64,000 nt of DNA from Antedon mediterranea (lineage: Eukaryota; Echinodermata; Crinoidea; Comatulida; Antedonidae): assembly GCF_964355755.1 (NCBI RefSeq), contig NC_092671.1:3173001-3237000 (forward strand), in the 5' to 3' direction. The notes under the pieces are model-generated. The model worked only from the letters and a program-made list of their open reading frames with translations, was not told the origin of the DNA and did no database searches. Each line of letters starts with the position of its first letter. The stretch's first letter is position 1. Positions 47,166-60,071 of the stretch are shown here, in pieces. The position numbers and the translations under genes were made by a program.

Positions 47166-49589
47166 GGGTTTAAAAAAAAAAAGTAAACAAGATTTGAACT
47201 TTGACCAAATGTCAAGGATGGCGTATTTGTGTGTGAATTTTTCTGGACGGAGTTTAGTTTAGCATCTACATTATTAGCAATTTGTAAAGCAGGTAGGCTA
47301 AATGAAATAAAGATAGGATTTAATAATATAATATAGACCAGGTATGCTCTAATAAAAGATAAACCTAGGCCTAGCCTACCAAAAGACGCCAAGAAGTACT
47401 TAAAAAGAAAACATATACGGTAGGCTGCCACCTGCCAAAAAAAAGTGTGAGGTGGCTGGTGGTGGGTGACGAGCTTTCTCTAGCTGGGTCAAATTATACC
47501 ACCCACCCTCCTGCCTATAATAGTAAAGTAGTACGTAGGCTAGGCCTAACTAGGTTAGGTTAGTACATTATTAATATTACTGCACTGCTGGAATATTTTA
47601 GTATCCTTCATAAATCAATATGAGAATCATCTTTTTTTTTAATGGAAAATCCTTTTTTGAATCATAAATACTGTATATTGTATTTTATATAATATAATTA
47701 TTTTTATATATTTTTATTACCTTTCTTTTAGTATATATTATTAATTTTTAATATATTATTGAGACTGACAATCCCCCCTAAGTAAGGAGGCACTTTACTG
47801 TGATGGGAGGAAACATTTAACATGTTCCGCAAACTATGGGCAGCAGCCAAAACATTTTTTATGGATAGCTTGAGAAGTTGAAAAAAAAGTGTCAAGATGA
47901 TGAATGGTGTTTGATGTTACTGAATTATGTGAATTGTTACAAACATGTTCGTAAACCTACTAAATACCATTGATATTTGCAGCTAAAGTTTTGATGATGA
48001 TGATAACGATGTATGTAAATTTTTAGGTGAACTTTGACGCAACACAGTGTCGTGATTTTAATATTTTTATTATTTATAGGCCCATACAGTATATTCTTTG
48101 ACCAGTAAAAGGAGTGGAGGAACAGTAAAAATGTAATTTACTGTCCTCTTGTCAACTGTAGTAAAAAGACCGCTGGGAATAAGAATTTTTAAAGAGCATG
48201 ATTATGGAAGGACAGTTTATAATGAGAGTTGAAAAAAGTTATTAATTTATCACATCATCTGCACCCTATAGACAGTATTATATCAAGCCTGAATAATAAA
48301 AAAAAGTGGTAAATATTATTTTTAGATGAGTCATAAAATTAAACTTCAAACAAATCCCATTTGATAGCATAATAGAAATCATGACAATAAGTACCACCAT
48401 AGTCATACAGCAGTGAGTGGTACACATTGAGATGAAATTCAAGTGTCTACTGTACACTTATTTTTCTATTGTTAAAATATAATACACTGAGATGAGTCAG
48501 ATTAAACCTGAGACAGAGTAAACTGAATGTCATTGTTCCATGTGCTATCATTTTATTGTTCTAACACGTGGACGGCACTTGTACTGCTGAATACATTCAG
48601 AAAAATCTCCCGAAACCAGTTTCTTGAGGTCCCAATTTAGCATTTAAAACACATTTAATCAGAATACTGGAGACTTGTCTCCAAACTTTCATAAATAAAA
48701 ATAAAACCAGACATATTATAAGTTAGCCCATCACATACATATGTGTACTGTATCACAGAACTTGCTGCGATACTGGACGAAATATAGACACCGATAATCG
48801 GCTACAAATTGTAAAATAAATGTAAAATTGTTATTCCAAAGATTACTGTTAGTTATTCCAATTTGTTTAGATAACACTTAACAGTGAAAGTGAAAATGCT
48901 AATATGGGTTGCACAGCAAGTATATAATCCTATCATAACTTATGTTTCCTTGGATTTAATCCCATTTTCCTCTGCTTGTTTTTTTCTATTAAATATTTTA
49001 CTAATTATTCAGGAGACTTTATTCCCAATTTAGATACACTAGCCATCAGGGAATGCATGTTGGATTAATTTAAATTTACATATATTTTTTTAAGCCCAAC
49101 TTTAAAACAATTTACTAATTGAAGTAAACTTCTTTCCAGCTGTGAATTACTTTTTTATATAGTCACTTTTTGGGTCAGGTGATTCTGGTTTTCAAAACTT
49201 CTTTAACTTCACAAACCAAAGCAAGCATTACAATTTAAAAGAGTTAATTCATAGAAACCAAATTATAATTCAATAAAATAATTGATTCATTAGTTGATTA
49301 AACTATGATTACTATGTCTAAATATTTAAAAATATGATTTTGTTTTGAATGTAATTTGCTCACCAGGCCCTATATTCCTGGTTCCCATAAGACACAATGC
49401 AATGGATGTAATCTCACAACGCAAGCAAATTTACCAATGACAAGCGACAGTTCGAATAATCCATCACTTGTGAATATGATTGGTTAAATTACTTGTGTTG
49501 CGCGTACAACGTCCTTGCGTTGCGCCTCTAAGTGGGAACCAAACTTTATTGAAAGATTACCTTCACAGCAACTAGTGAGGGAGTGGTCA

Positions 49590-49815
49590 AGCCTTTATAC
49601 ATAGCCATAACATCGGCAACGATCCAAGGCTCACTCGCTCCATGGTTCTGTTAGTAGAACCAGTCTTCTCGGATACAGAATATAAAGGTTCAGTGTACAC
49701 ATCTGGTGTGCACTTCAAAGAACCTATCTTTTGAGACGAGTAGGGGGTTACTCCAGTGTACAGTAGTACTGTAGGTCATACAGCCACAGTCACACACAGT
49801 TACTTATCATAACTG
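49590..49815 (+). mobile_element. tRNA-derived SINE copy
   Basis: Shares CATAGCCATAACATCGGCAA, CTCACTCGCTCCATGGTTCT and TTTTGAGACGAGTAGGGGGT with the copies at 30051 and 52515. The 5' part is degraded. Confidence 0.7.
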
Positions 49816-51002
49816 GGCCCTCTGGGAGACCACTCTTTGACAGAAGAGATGTTTTTATGTACTATACTATGAAATACACTCAAAATATTTTATTTTAATA
49901 AGGACAAAATAAAGTGATTTGATTTGGTCAGGTCACTCAGTATAATAAAGAATATTATAATAACTAAATTGAGGCTCTGAACAATGTGTAGTGTTAAATA
50001 TCGATAGTCTTTTTGTTTTGATATCTTAGGGGAAATCCTTTTTGATTATACACTAATCTATGTTTCTTTTTGTTTACTCTAACATGTGTTATAGTAAAAC
50101 TTCATGCTGAGTCAGCTAAATTGTAAATGTTATAAGTATCATTATACCAATTGTCATCATGATATTTTATATTTAATCATTGTACACCTACTCTAAACAA
50201 TTGTGGTCAACTCTAGGTAATCCCCTATTGCTCCACCCTTTTTAGATTTTAACAGATTTTAAAAAATATTTTAACCAAAAAAAAAACAGTTCTTAATTTA
50301 TATATTTGCACAAATTTCATTTGCTCAAGCAAAGCAAAACAGAAGAAACCAAATTTAATTATGAACGAAATGTAGTCGGTGATGCATTTAAAGTGTAAAA
50401 GAAAAGAAAAAAAAACTGGATCCCTAAACACAAGCCAAGATGTATTTTCTTTCAAAAACATGAAAAACTTTACAGTAAGCCATTTTATAAGTTTATTCAC
50501 TTTATAAAAACATACTGGAATTGATAATAACAGTTATTAAATTTAATATTTAAAAAAATGAGCTTTCGTTGACTTCTTTTTTCAGTAGAGTACGGTTTTA
50601 TCAGGTAAATAATTGTTTTAATCCAAGTGAAATAAAATAAAGTGGCCTATTCAACAAAAAACTTGTTTTTAAATAATGTTTCCATAACATTACAATTTAC
50701 TGTATCTTACTTATTTCAAATATATAAAGTTTTTAAATGTTTTTCTTTTCTGACTTATATGCTTAATTAAAATTATTAAAATTGTTTTATAGTAGTTCAG
50801 TACTATAATAATTATCTGATTTCTGTTGTTTTAACAAATTATTTGTTTTATTATTTAAAATATATTGTTTAATTTTCAGATACAGTACTTATGTTCTTAT
50901 CATGCATGAATGAATTCTTACAAATAATGACAAAGCAATTTGTGATGTCACTACATTCTGATATCAAGATCACATTGAAATAAAAGTATAAGAGTAAAAG
51001 GA

Positions 51003-52472
51003 ATGATGAAACCAGACAAGCAAGACTTGATAATGGAAGGAAATGAGACGGAGAGAGGAAGTACAGTCAAGGAGGACAAAACTCTCCCTCATAAATATGC
51101 TAATAAGTCATGTGACGTTGGCTCATTAACCATTCAGTCTTTAAATACTTCTAATTGTGATACATCACCAGAAAAGCGGATACTGCCTCAAGGGTCGGTG
51201 GATGATAGGTTAAACCCGAACAAACTGTGTCGATACTCATATATGGACTGTACATCAAGATCTAAGAGATTACCACCAGGAGATATTCCTAATGAAACAG
51301 ACATTGTTGTTTTAGAAAGGACAGACGACGACGCACATGGCGGTAAAACTGAAAGCAGACTAAATCAGTCAGTGGTAAATGATTCACTTTCTTCAAAATC
51401 AAACGTTGAAAATAAAAATATAACAGATGAAGTATTATTTATAAACAATCTGCCACGAAGTCTTCTTGTACACATTTTTTCGATGTTAAAAATGCGGGAT
51501 ATTTTAAATCATGCAGCGTGCGTATGCAAACTTTGGTACAGTATTAGCAAAGATCCGGATCTTTGGCGTAGCATCAGGTTAGAAGATTCACATGAGTATC
51601 TACGAATCACAGACTGCATTCTGGATCGTGTCACATCGCTTAGCAACAACATTTCGTCAATATTACTTTCAGACTGCAGTCTCGTTACGGACAGCGGATT
51701 ATCGTCTGTCCTCACTAAATGTTCAAATTTAAGGATTTTGCATTTATTACAGTAAGTACAGTATCAAAGATGTATATAGCAAACAAAGTTTAGGTAGGTG
51801 TCAAACACTATTAATTAGTCTAGACAAAGACCTTTTAGGTGAGTAGTCCTGGCCACCTCAGCACAAATACACTCGATATAAAAATGTACTCAAATATGTA
51901 TTGTGCACAAATTAATCAAAACTAAAAAATGAATACATTTTAAAATAAATTTTAATTTATATGCGTATCTTAATACTTTAGATGTTCAAGGTTAACAGAC
52001 ATGAGTTACACATCTATCGCTGACCACTGTCATCGGCTAAAGAAGTTGAACTTGTCGGGTTCTGTCGGTCTAACTGACGTCGCCCTTCAGAGGGTAAGTA
52101 AAACAGAACTGAAAAAAGTTCATATTGATACCATTTATTAAAAGAGTAGAAAAACTTGTACTGTAATACTTTTGTGTGAAACCTTTAGTCACTTTAATAA
52201 TAAAAATTAAAAGGTACAGTATTGATTGCCAAGGACTGAGTATGAAATTTAACGAACATTGGAGGGTGGGATTACACTTTGTGATTAAACAGTAATTTTT
52301 CTTGTTTTATTTTTCAAGATTGCCTGTAGCTGTAGGCAACTAGAACAAGTTAAATTGAACCAGTGTACACAAATAACAGATAAATCAACACAAGTTCTTG
52401 CCATCAAATGTCCGAACATTGAACTTATCACATTCCAAGAAAATAACCAGGTTTGATCAGTATATCACAGTA

Positions 52473-52503
<31 letters not shown>

Positions 52504-54346
52504 ACAAAAGGTTTTTTCCTGATGGCCAAGCGGTTAAAACAGTGGAACCATAATACCTAGCCATAACATCGGCAAGTGTCTAACTTGCACCATGGTTCTG
52601 GTGGTAGGACAAGTCTTCTCAGAAAAGGACTAACTGTAGATCCAGTGTACACATCTGGCTCATGTGCACTTTAAAGAACATAGTATATCTTTTTAGACAA
52701 GTAAGGGATTAAAACGGTGTACAAGTCCACACACAGTCACTCATCATGAGGGCCCCTTGTTTAGTGTCACCCTCTATAAATGAAGTTAAAATAAAGTATT
52801 TAAAAAAATAACACAGTATAATTGATTAATTGATTGATATTTGAAAGTGAAATAAAATTTTGTTCTTGAAAGGTGACGGACGCATCAGTTGAAGCTCTAT
52901 CTTCTCATTGCAAGTCTCTTCACTCTATAACAATACATAAATGTTCCCTTTCAATAAATGGTTTCTTCCATTTATCAAAAGTAAGTTTGTGGAATAATTG
53001 AGTTTACAAATACTGGGACCAAAATAAATTTGATTTGTACCCCATATATTTTGGCTATTTTAGTATAGAGTATTTTTCATTTACAGACTAGAGTTTGGGA
53101 CATACTCAGGAGGGGGAACCACTCAGGAGACAACCCTGTACAGGAGGCCCCACTATTCATAGGACCCAATTGTTCAGAGGGTTCCCCTATTGAGGAGACC
53201 CATATTGAGCACAATGCCGCAAAGGTGTCTCTATTGTATTTCAAACATCCACAAAATACTAAACCAACACGATTGGAGTACAAAAATTATTTAACACATT
53301 GCCATAGCCATGAGAATTGATGGTGGTGCGATTCTCGACACAAGAGGGAACAATCCCCTGTGGAGGTTATAAAAGGCTTCAGGTTGAAAAAATACCAGCC
53401 ATACTGGTGGCTACATAGCCCTGTATCAGTTAATAAAATATAGTATACCAATTGTGGTAGTTTCTTTAGCTACTTATTTCAATCTTTTTTTCTTCTTCTA
53501 CAGATTCCAACTTTAATAAACATTGACATTAGTAACAATAAGAATGTGAGCCCTCACGCTGTCAAGTATGTTATAGACCATTGTAAGCACATTCAGACGT
53601 TGAACCTCTGCCTATGTCACACTATTGATGATGACTGTATTCAACATATTTCCATTTATGCTAAAGAAATCAAGAAATTATTATTGGTGGGCTGTAAGCT
53701 AACAGACGCAGGTATAATATAATTTGTGACTACTATAAATTGCTTTAATTGTGGAATAAAAAAATGGTTAATAAGCTTATATTAAGGTTCTGGTTTCAAA
53801 TCTTCAAAAGTACAAGATATTTCCTTATAGCCAAATACCAACTACTTCTGTACCTGTAAGTCTATAGGCTCTTATATTTCCTATCAGTGACATTTGTTTT
53901 TTTTTTAAACTGGTAAAAATGTTTAAAATAAATAATTCAAAGAAAAAATTGTTAAAAATATTTTAAGGTGGCGTGGATGTTTTAATTTTATTAGTATGGT
54001 ATGGCATGCCATGTATGCATAAATATGCCTCAATTAAGAAAAAACAAAATCTTACTTTTTTACAGCTTTATTCAGTCTGGGAAAATATGCAAGTAACTTG
54101 GAACATGTTGACGTCGGTTGGTGCGAGGAAATCACGGATGAGGGCGTAATCTCAATATCGACTATGTGTGCGAGACTCAAGTACCTCGGCTTGATGCGCT
54201 GCGATAAAGTGTCTGACAGGACCATGCTGCAACTAGCCAAACAAAACAGTCATATTGTTTATAGTACATTTTTACTGGATAGCCAGAGACTCATAGCACA
54301 AGCCACTAGTCAAGGGTTCGAGTTTAAATTGGACGATGGGGATTAA
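51003..54346 (+). CDS. FBXL17: F-box and leucine-rich repeat protein 17
   Basis: Substrate receptor of an SCF (SKP1-CUL1-F-box) ubiquitin ligase; the vertebrate protein clears incorrectly paired BTB-domain dimers. Exons: 51003-51751, 51982-52093, 52319-52450, 52873-52980, 53504-53711, 54066-54346; 529 residues. An in-frame TGA at 50976-50978 precedes the ATG, supporting this start. Residues 1-145 are polar and low in structure. The F-box is at about 148-195 (LPRSLLVHIFSMLKMRDIL, VCKLWYSISKDPDLW). Cys-type LRRs follow from about 205 (CSRLTDMSYTSIADHC, CTQITDKSTQVLAIKC, GCKLTDAALFSLGKYASNL). The C-terminus HVDVGWCEEITDEG...KYLGLMRCDKVSD plus a short tail is characteristic of FBXL17 rather than FBXL2/20. 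It is shorter than the human protein (about 700 aa), mainly in the N-terminal region. It is divergent from the kinase gene. Confidence 0.92.
52515..52775 (+). mobile_element. tRNA-derived SINE copy in FBXL17 intron 3
   Basis: A-box-like GATGGCCAAGCGGTTAAAAC followed by CATAACATCGGCAAGTGTCT and CACCATGGTTCTGGTGGTAG. It is preceded by an (AT)n tract at 52477-52502. Confidence 0.75.
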
Positions 54347-56285
54347 GTTTGTTGACCATATCACTTTTCAGCTATGGAGTCTAACAGTCATTCTACACAT
54401 GACCTAAATGAAACATTTTGAAGAAAAAATTGTACTCTCTTTATTGAGAAGTCTTTGACCTCCTTATTGTGTGCTTTAGTAACTATGCCTACGAACTCTG
54501 AATGTTTTTTAAATAGGCTGACCACACCATTTTTGAGAAATGAGGGGCTGGAGCTGGCTCGTCCTTCTTGGTAAATACGTGTTTGCAACACTTCCGAATA
54601 TCCCTGCTTTGTTCTCATGATTCAAAATATAGTAATTTCGATACATAAATTAACAATTATGTACAATTTAATGATTAAAACTTTGTACCCATAATTAAAA
54701 ATGAATTCATTAATTCTACTACATTGCTGCATGTTTAAATAAGTATTATAATAACATTTTCAGGACCAATATTGACTATGTCAACAGTACTTGCTTCACC
54801 TTACTCAATTAATTTTATTAACTTACCTTAAGTAAAAAAGTAGAAATAAACTCATTTTACACTACCACCATCTAGAACAAATGTGTATATGTAAATACTG
54901 TAATATATCAAGTGAATAAAAGGCGTATTAAGTGAATAAAAGTGTATTTGTAGGTTACAATATAATGATTGTAATTTGGATACAACACAACACACAGATA
55001 TCAGGACCAATATTGACTATGTCAACAGTACTTGCTTCACCTTACTCAATTAATTTTATTAACTTACCTTAAGTAAAAAAGTAGAAATAAAGTTAAATAC
55101 TCATTTTACACTACCACCATCTAGAACAAATGTGTATATGTAAATACTGTAATATATCAAGTGAATAAAAGGCGTATTAAGTGAATAAAAGTGTATTTGT
55201 AGGTTACAATATAATGATTGTAATTTGGATACAACACAACACACAGATATCGTGAATTGTAGTTAAATTAAAATAAAATCAATTTTGTGTAAAAATGTTT
55301 CAGTCCAATTTCTATAGAAAACTGTTTATAAAATTATCAAATCCATTTTGTCTGATGCTTTTATATGGTCCAATTATATCAAACACAATTGTAATCATGT
55401 CTAATTATAATCATACCTGTAATTAATATTAATTATTTGAGAAAAGTTTTAGTGATTAAATATTTGCTGGTGCAATTATCCATATTTATGTAAATTGTGA
55501 AACACCTGTATGTACAGTACGTAATAAAATAACTTTGTCAAAGTCAACAAATAAGACAAATGTGTCATCTGTATTATTTCAATGTATTATTAAACAAAAA
55601 ATATTAAATCAAAAATTCAACAACTTGAATACATGAATAACATGAGCAAATAAATCATACACACAAAATTGAAATTGTAAATTTTATTAAATTATCAACG
55701 ATAACAGATATATGATTTGGTATTTGGTTTTTGATTTTTAACAATTTAACAAAAGTAACACAACATTTAAATTTTAAACTATTTACTTGCAACATAACTT
55801 TTGTTTTCAACTTTTGGATTTAACCTGTATAGATATAATCAAAATTATACATCTGTGAACAATATGGTAGGTGTGTCTTAACTTGTGATCAATAAGAGGT
55901 CGGACAAGCCAACCTTACAATGAATTAATTATTGCTGTTTATACTTTTCATCCTATAAATGCTTTGGTTTTAAACAGCTTTATCCATTTCTATTATTATT
56001 AAGTGAATATAGTGCATTTATACATAAATACAACAAATGCTATCCCATGGAAACATGGTCTGGTTTCAGACATTATTTGAATCAGGCATGGGTACCTATC
56101 ATGCCTGGTACAGTCGTATAAATGCTGTGGCCAGAATCTATTGTTCTTCGGGCCCAAGAGTGACCATTATTGTCCTTTTGATTGAATAAGGCAGTAAGCA
56201 GTGGTCAATGGGTCACTTGTCTGCCTAATTTACCTCAATTGTTTAGATTTCAACGGCTTATTTTTTAATTCAATTGAAACTGGTT
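54347..56285. other. Convergent spacer between FBXL17 and the RING gene
   Basis: Contains both 3' ends. Plus-strand AATAAA hexamers at 54845, 54915 and 54935, and again at 55086, 55164 and 55184, lie inside a tandem duplication. A minus-strand AATAAA at 55683-55688 is a candidate signal for the RING gene, giving a 3' UTR of about 600 bases. No gene is seen. Confidence 0.55.
54761..55251. repeat. 241-bp tandem duplication carrying poly(A) signals
   Basis: Copy 1 starts at 54761 and copy 2 at 55002, both with CAGGACCAATATTGACTATG and ending in ACACACAGATATC. They are almost identical apart from a small insertion (GTTAAATA) in copy 2. Each contains three AATAAA hexamers. Confidence 0.93.
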
Positions 56286-59227
56286 TTAGTCATCTTCATC
56301 TTCACTGTCACCAGTTGTGAGAAGAAACCGGCACACCGGACAGGTTCCAGACTAATATAAAAAAAAAAATCATTATTATTATTTAAAAAAAATTTTATAA
56401 CATCAAGAATATTCCACATTTTGAACAACTGCAGTGAAATTAGAAGCTGCAATACCAGACAAAAACATATTTAGAAAATAAATTTCTTTTATAACTGTAA
56501 ACCTAATAGTAAATGTATTACAATCTCTAACAAGGTCATATACATGACTGCAGTCGCGTGCTCAAGTTAGTGTTTACCGACCAACTGACCGACATAGTGA
56601 GCTGTAGAGTCGCGTTGCACGCGGTCCCAGAAGAAAAGAAAATATCGGGAGACAGTGGCCAATTCAGAGGACCTAGAATAGAGTCTAAATTGTAAAGGAG
56701 AACTATTAATATTCGGATGAATGGGGCAGATTGCACTTAAAGCAGGAGATAGATCACTTGGAGGAAATATTTGCAATTATTGTTTGAATTGAAGGGTCTG
56801 AAAGAATACCACCACCACTATAATACCTTACCTTGTGTAACCAGGCTACTACACAGATACGGTGAAACATGTGTTTGCAGGGTAACTGCGTCAGCTTCTC
56901 ATTCAAATCGTAATCACTTCTACATATTGCACATGATGTTTCCTTGCCTGTAAGTAATAAAAGAAAAAGATAACAATTTCAAGATGAAACTTATTGAATA
57001 AATATTTTATAAATTATCGCACATTTTAGAATACAATATTACAACAATATAGTTTAAATAAATACCACAATGTATACCACAAAATACAAAAAATGGTAAA
57101 AATAAATGTGTCTACTATTGGGGGGAATATCACAAGGTTAGGAACAAAGGTGGTACCCAATGGAAAGTTTTACATTGACATTAGAAGGGGTAATTTTCAA
57201 CAGAAGAAATTCTCCCTATAGTTAGGCAGTACTATTTAAACATACTTAAAGTTTCTTTGGTTGCCATGACGGTAGGAAGTGCAGAGATAGTCACGTCTGA
57301 AGCTGGAGAGGGCGCTTTATCATCTTCAAGCTCAGGATGAGAGGCCAGCAGTAGTAGTAAAGTCTAAAAAGTACAAATAAATTGGTTTTTTTTACACATT
57401 AGTTACAAGGTCAAGGATGCCATCTCCCAATTTGACTCTTTCTATCATTTTTTTTGTGGGCAAATTACAGGTACAGTGTTGCTCATTATGTGCTGAACAT
57501 CAGTTCCATCTCATTTTTTAGCGAAAGATCTAAAATTAGTATATTGTTTCAGCATTTCAAATCAATTTGTTTTGGTAGGGTTGGTGCCAGAGAAATAAAG
57601 TTTACAATCTTTTTTGTCTCTCTACAACTTTTGCATCTTTGTTGGTTAGACTACAAACAGATGGTAAGTAAGAAGGTTGAACCTCTGAAAAGAAGATTTT
57701 GTGTTCCAATTAGCATGATTATGTCAATACAATACTGTATCAATACATTACCTCAATGAAGTCATCATCACCAAACTCCTCCGCAAGAAGTAAGCCTAAT
57801 AAGATATTGGAATGACGAGCATCTTCAACATAGTCTTCAGATATACTGTAAACAAAGTTGTTTACCAAATAAATGATGAGGTCTTTGGTTAAAGAAAATT
57901 TAAATAAACAAAATATAAACAGTTTGTAGGGATTAAATTGTGTTTTTGGCATTATTACCTGAATTAGGAAAAAAATTAATTAAAATCAGCATTTTATTTG
58001 TATTTAAAGTTTTAACCATATCTTTGTATGCCGTTCAATTGAATTTTCAGGAATTCATAGACAAATTATATAGATTCAAGATTAAACTTATGTTGTCTAA
58101 ATTTTATTATAATGGAAAATAGTACACGTTCACATCAAACTTTTAAGTAAAAATACATAGAAAACAAAAACATTACAAACTATATAAATACTGACAAATA
58201 AACTGCTTTTTTTTGTAATAATGGATGGATTATTAAATATTTAAAATTTTATGTACCTGTATATTAAATCATCCTCACTTATATCTGAATCTTCTGCACT
58301 ATTTTCAGAAAGATAGTTCATCCAATGAAAATCATCGGACTCGCTAGATTCTACATCTCTCCAAAAATCATCGCTATCGCTGTCATCGCTAGAAAAGCAC
58401 CAATTGAACGAATCATCATCGTAGCATTCCCAGTCCGATGAACACGGGGAAGAAATACCTCCCTCATTTACCGACGGCAAACCTCTCAAACACGCTGGGT
58501 CAGATTGCAGGTCCCTACTGGTCCCCACCTTTTCGTGCTCCGCTGGTTTAACCTTTTTAGAAGACTTTGTGGGACCCTGTGAAAACTTTTTCTCAACTTT
58601 GGTAATTTTCTTTTTTTTACTACTTTTCTCATATCGAGAACTTGACTGAGATTCCCCAGGTCTGCAGGAATCTGATGATGTTGATTGGCGATCTCGTTTT
58701 CCATTTCTCGATGGTACACAGTCTTGTTTTTTTGTAGTTTCATTTTTACTTTTGGTTTTCTTTGATCGCACGCTAGTCTTCGGTATTTTGTCTTTATTCT
58801 GCAATTTCTGTGGTTTTGAACTTTCAACATTTTCTTTTTTTGATTTGGCCGATTGCTTTGTGACGTTTGTTTGAACACACCTGACTAGGCGCTCCTGTGG
58901 AATTCTGGAAGTGGCACTTTTATTTTTGCATTTTCTAGTTTTCTTTTCACAAGGTTCAAGGAGTTCACAAGCAGAATCATCCGAACATTTAGGCGGATAC
59001 CGAGTCTTATTTCTGGCTGGTTTTTGTATACATGTTGATCTCGTACAATACTTGAAATTAAAACATCTACTTGGCCTATCCTCTTTTGAATCATAGCACA
59101 ACTTGCTTTGTTTCGATTTCTTTTTTTGCTTCGGATTTTTACATTTGATTTTCCCATTAACTACAACTTTCTTGTTGGTTGTTTTTGGTTTTTTAAATAC
59201 CAAATCTTCCACAGATGTAGATGTCAT
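56286..59227 (-). CDS. RING-H2 E3 ubiquitin ligase, Praja-like
   Basis: Exons in transcript order: 58257-59227, 57752-57845, 57246-57363, 56832-56947, 56286-56351; 454 residues. An in-frame TAG 15 bases before the ATG supports the start. Residues 1 to about 240 are Lys/Ser-rich and basic, with a Cys-containing patch. About 250-360 is very acidic with Trp/Tyr (SSDWECYDDDSFNW, ESDDFHWMNYLSEN). A leucine-rich helix follows (SNILLGLLLAEEFGDDDF, TLLLLLASHPELE). A complete RING-H2 closes the protein: SCAIC, LPCKHMFHRIC and SGTCPVC, ligands C-x2-C, C-x-H-x2-H-x2-C-x10-C-x2-C. The preceding ISALPTVMATKET resembles the linker before the Praja RING, and PJA2 neighbours FER in vertebrates. The RING-H2 ligase assignment is firm; the Praja assignment is tentative, since RNF-type RING-H2 proteins share many of these residues. 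Confidence 0.85.
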
Positions 59228-60071
59228 AGTTACATCTAGCTACTACAATATAAAAGAATTTTATATAATTATCAGGCCACTCACTGCATAATTAATTCAG
59301 GCAAGAGTGCAACCACATAATTAAGGACCAATGGACCAATAAAATGGCAAGGTCCTAACCTTCTTGGCAAGAAGGAGGAAGCAGTGGCACAGGAGGAGGA
59401 CAGATGTGGTGGTGGTGTGTGTTCTGGAATTGATGGGATCCCTCTAGCTAGATAAACCCATACCAATACCGCCACCGAGATATGCCTTCCCTAGTATTTA
59501 GGCTAGGCCTAATTATTAAATTTACTTGGATGGCCTAGGCCTAGGCCTAGTGGTGGTTGTCTTTCAAATACATACCTGGCGGAACTGAGAGAACATACCC
59601 ACCCAAAGAACTTATCGCATCCTTAGCGACGATTAGTATGGAACGTCATAGTATGGAACGGTAAATGCGTCTTAATATCCCATATCAGTACTAACGGTAC
59701 GCTGCAGGTTTGATTGCCATTTAACAATAGCAGAGACTTCTGAAAATACACCAACAACTTTTGGAGCCTCTTATGACCTTTTTAAAAACTATTTAAAAAA
59801 ACTATCAATCTCATTCTGGATACCAAGTGACTATAGGAAAAATAAATACTGATCCATCTAGTGTACATTTAGCATTTATTTCTGCCTGTCGCGTGTGAAG
59901 AACGAATATGTAAAACAGTATTTTTTTGTAACACCACACGTTTTTCAAGATAAAAAATAATTCACAAAACCTTTTTAGTAAATTTTGGTTATTTTTATTG
60001 AAATTTTTATTATTTAAACAGTACAATTTTACATCAAGACTTTTTGTATTATTATTTTTTAAATATTTTAA
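59228..60071. other. Spacer between the RING gene and the LDLa gene
   Basis: Holds the RING gene's 5' flank, with CTAGGCCTAGGCCTAGGCC near 59516-59540, and the LDLa gene's 3' flank. Minus-strand AATAAA occurs at 60006-60011 and 59994-59999, about 65-75 bases past the stop. No gene is seen. Confidence 0.55.

Larger units (their letters stand above)
46612..51002. other. 4.4-kb divergent spacer between kinase and FBXL17
   Basis: The promoters of both genes should lie here. A GC-rich stretch (about 47030-47165, with runs of CG) stands out from the AT-rich surroundings. A YY1-like GAGATGGCC lies near 46770. Also present are a MITE-like repeat with mirrored TTGGTTCCCACTTA ends (about 49378-49552) and a SINE (49590-49815). 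Short ORFs in the GC-rich stretch are composition artefacts. Confidence 0.55.

Noticed and set aside
46972-47431. ORFs of 61 and 119 residues on opposite strands in the GC-rich stretch
   Set aside because: Arg/Pro/Ser-rich composition artefacts with no splice support and no homology that I recognise.
51509-51715. Antisense ORF opposite FBXL17 exon 1
   Set aside because: Overlaps the F-box/LRR coding frame exactly; no independent support.
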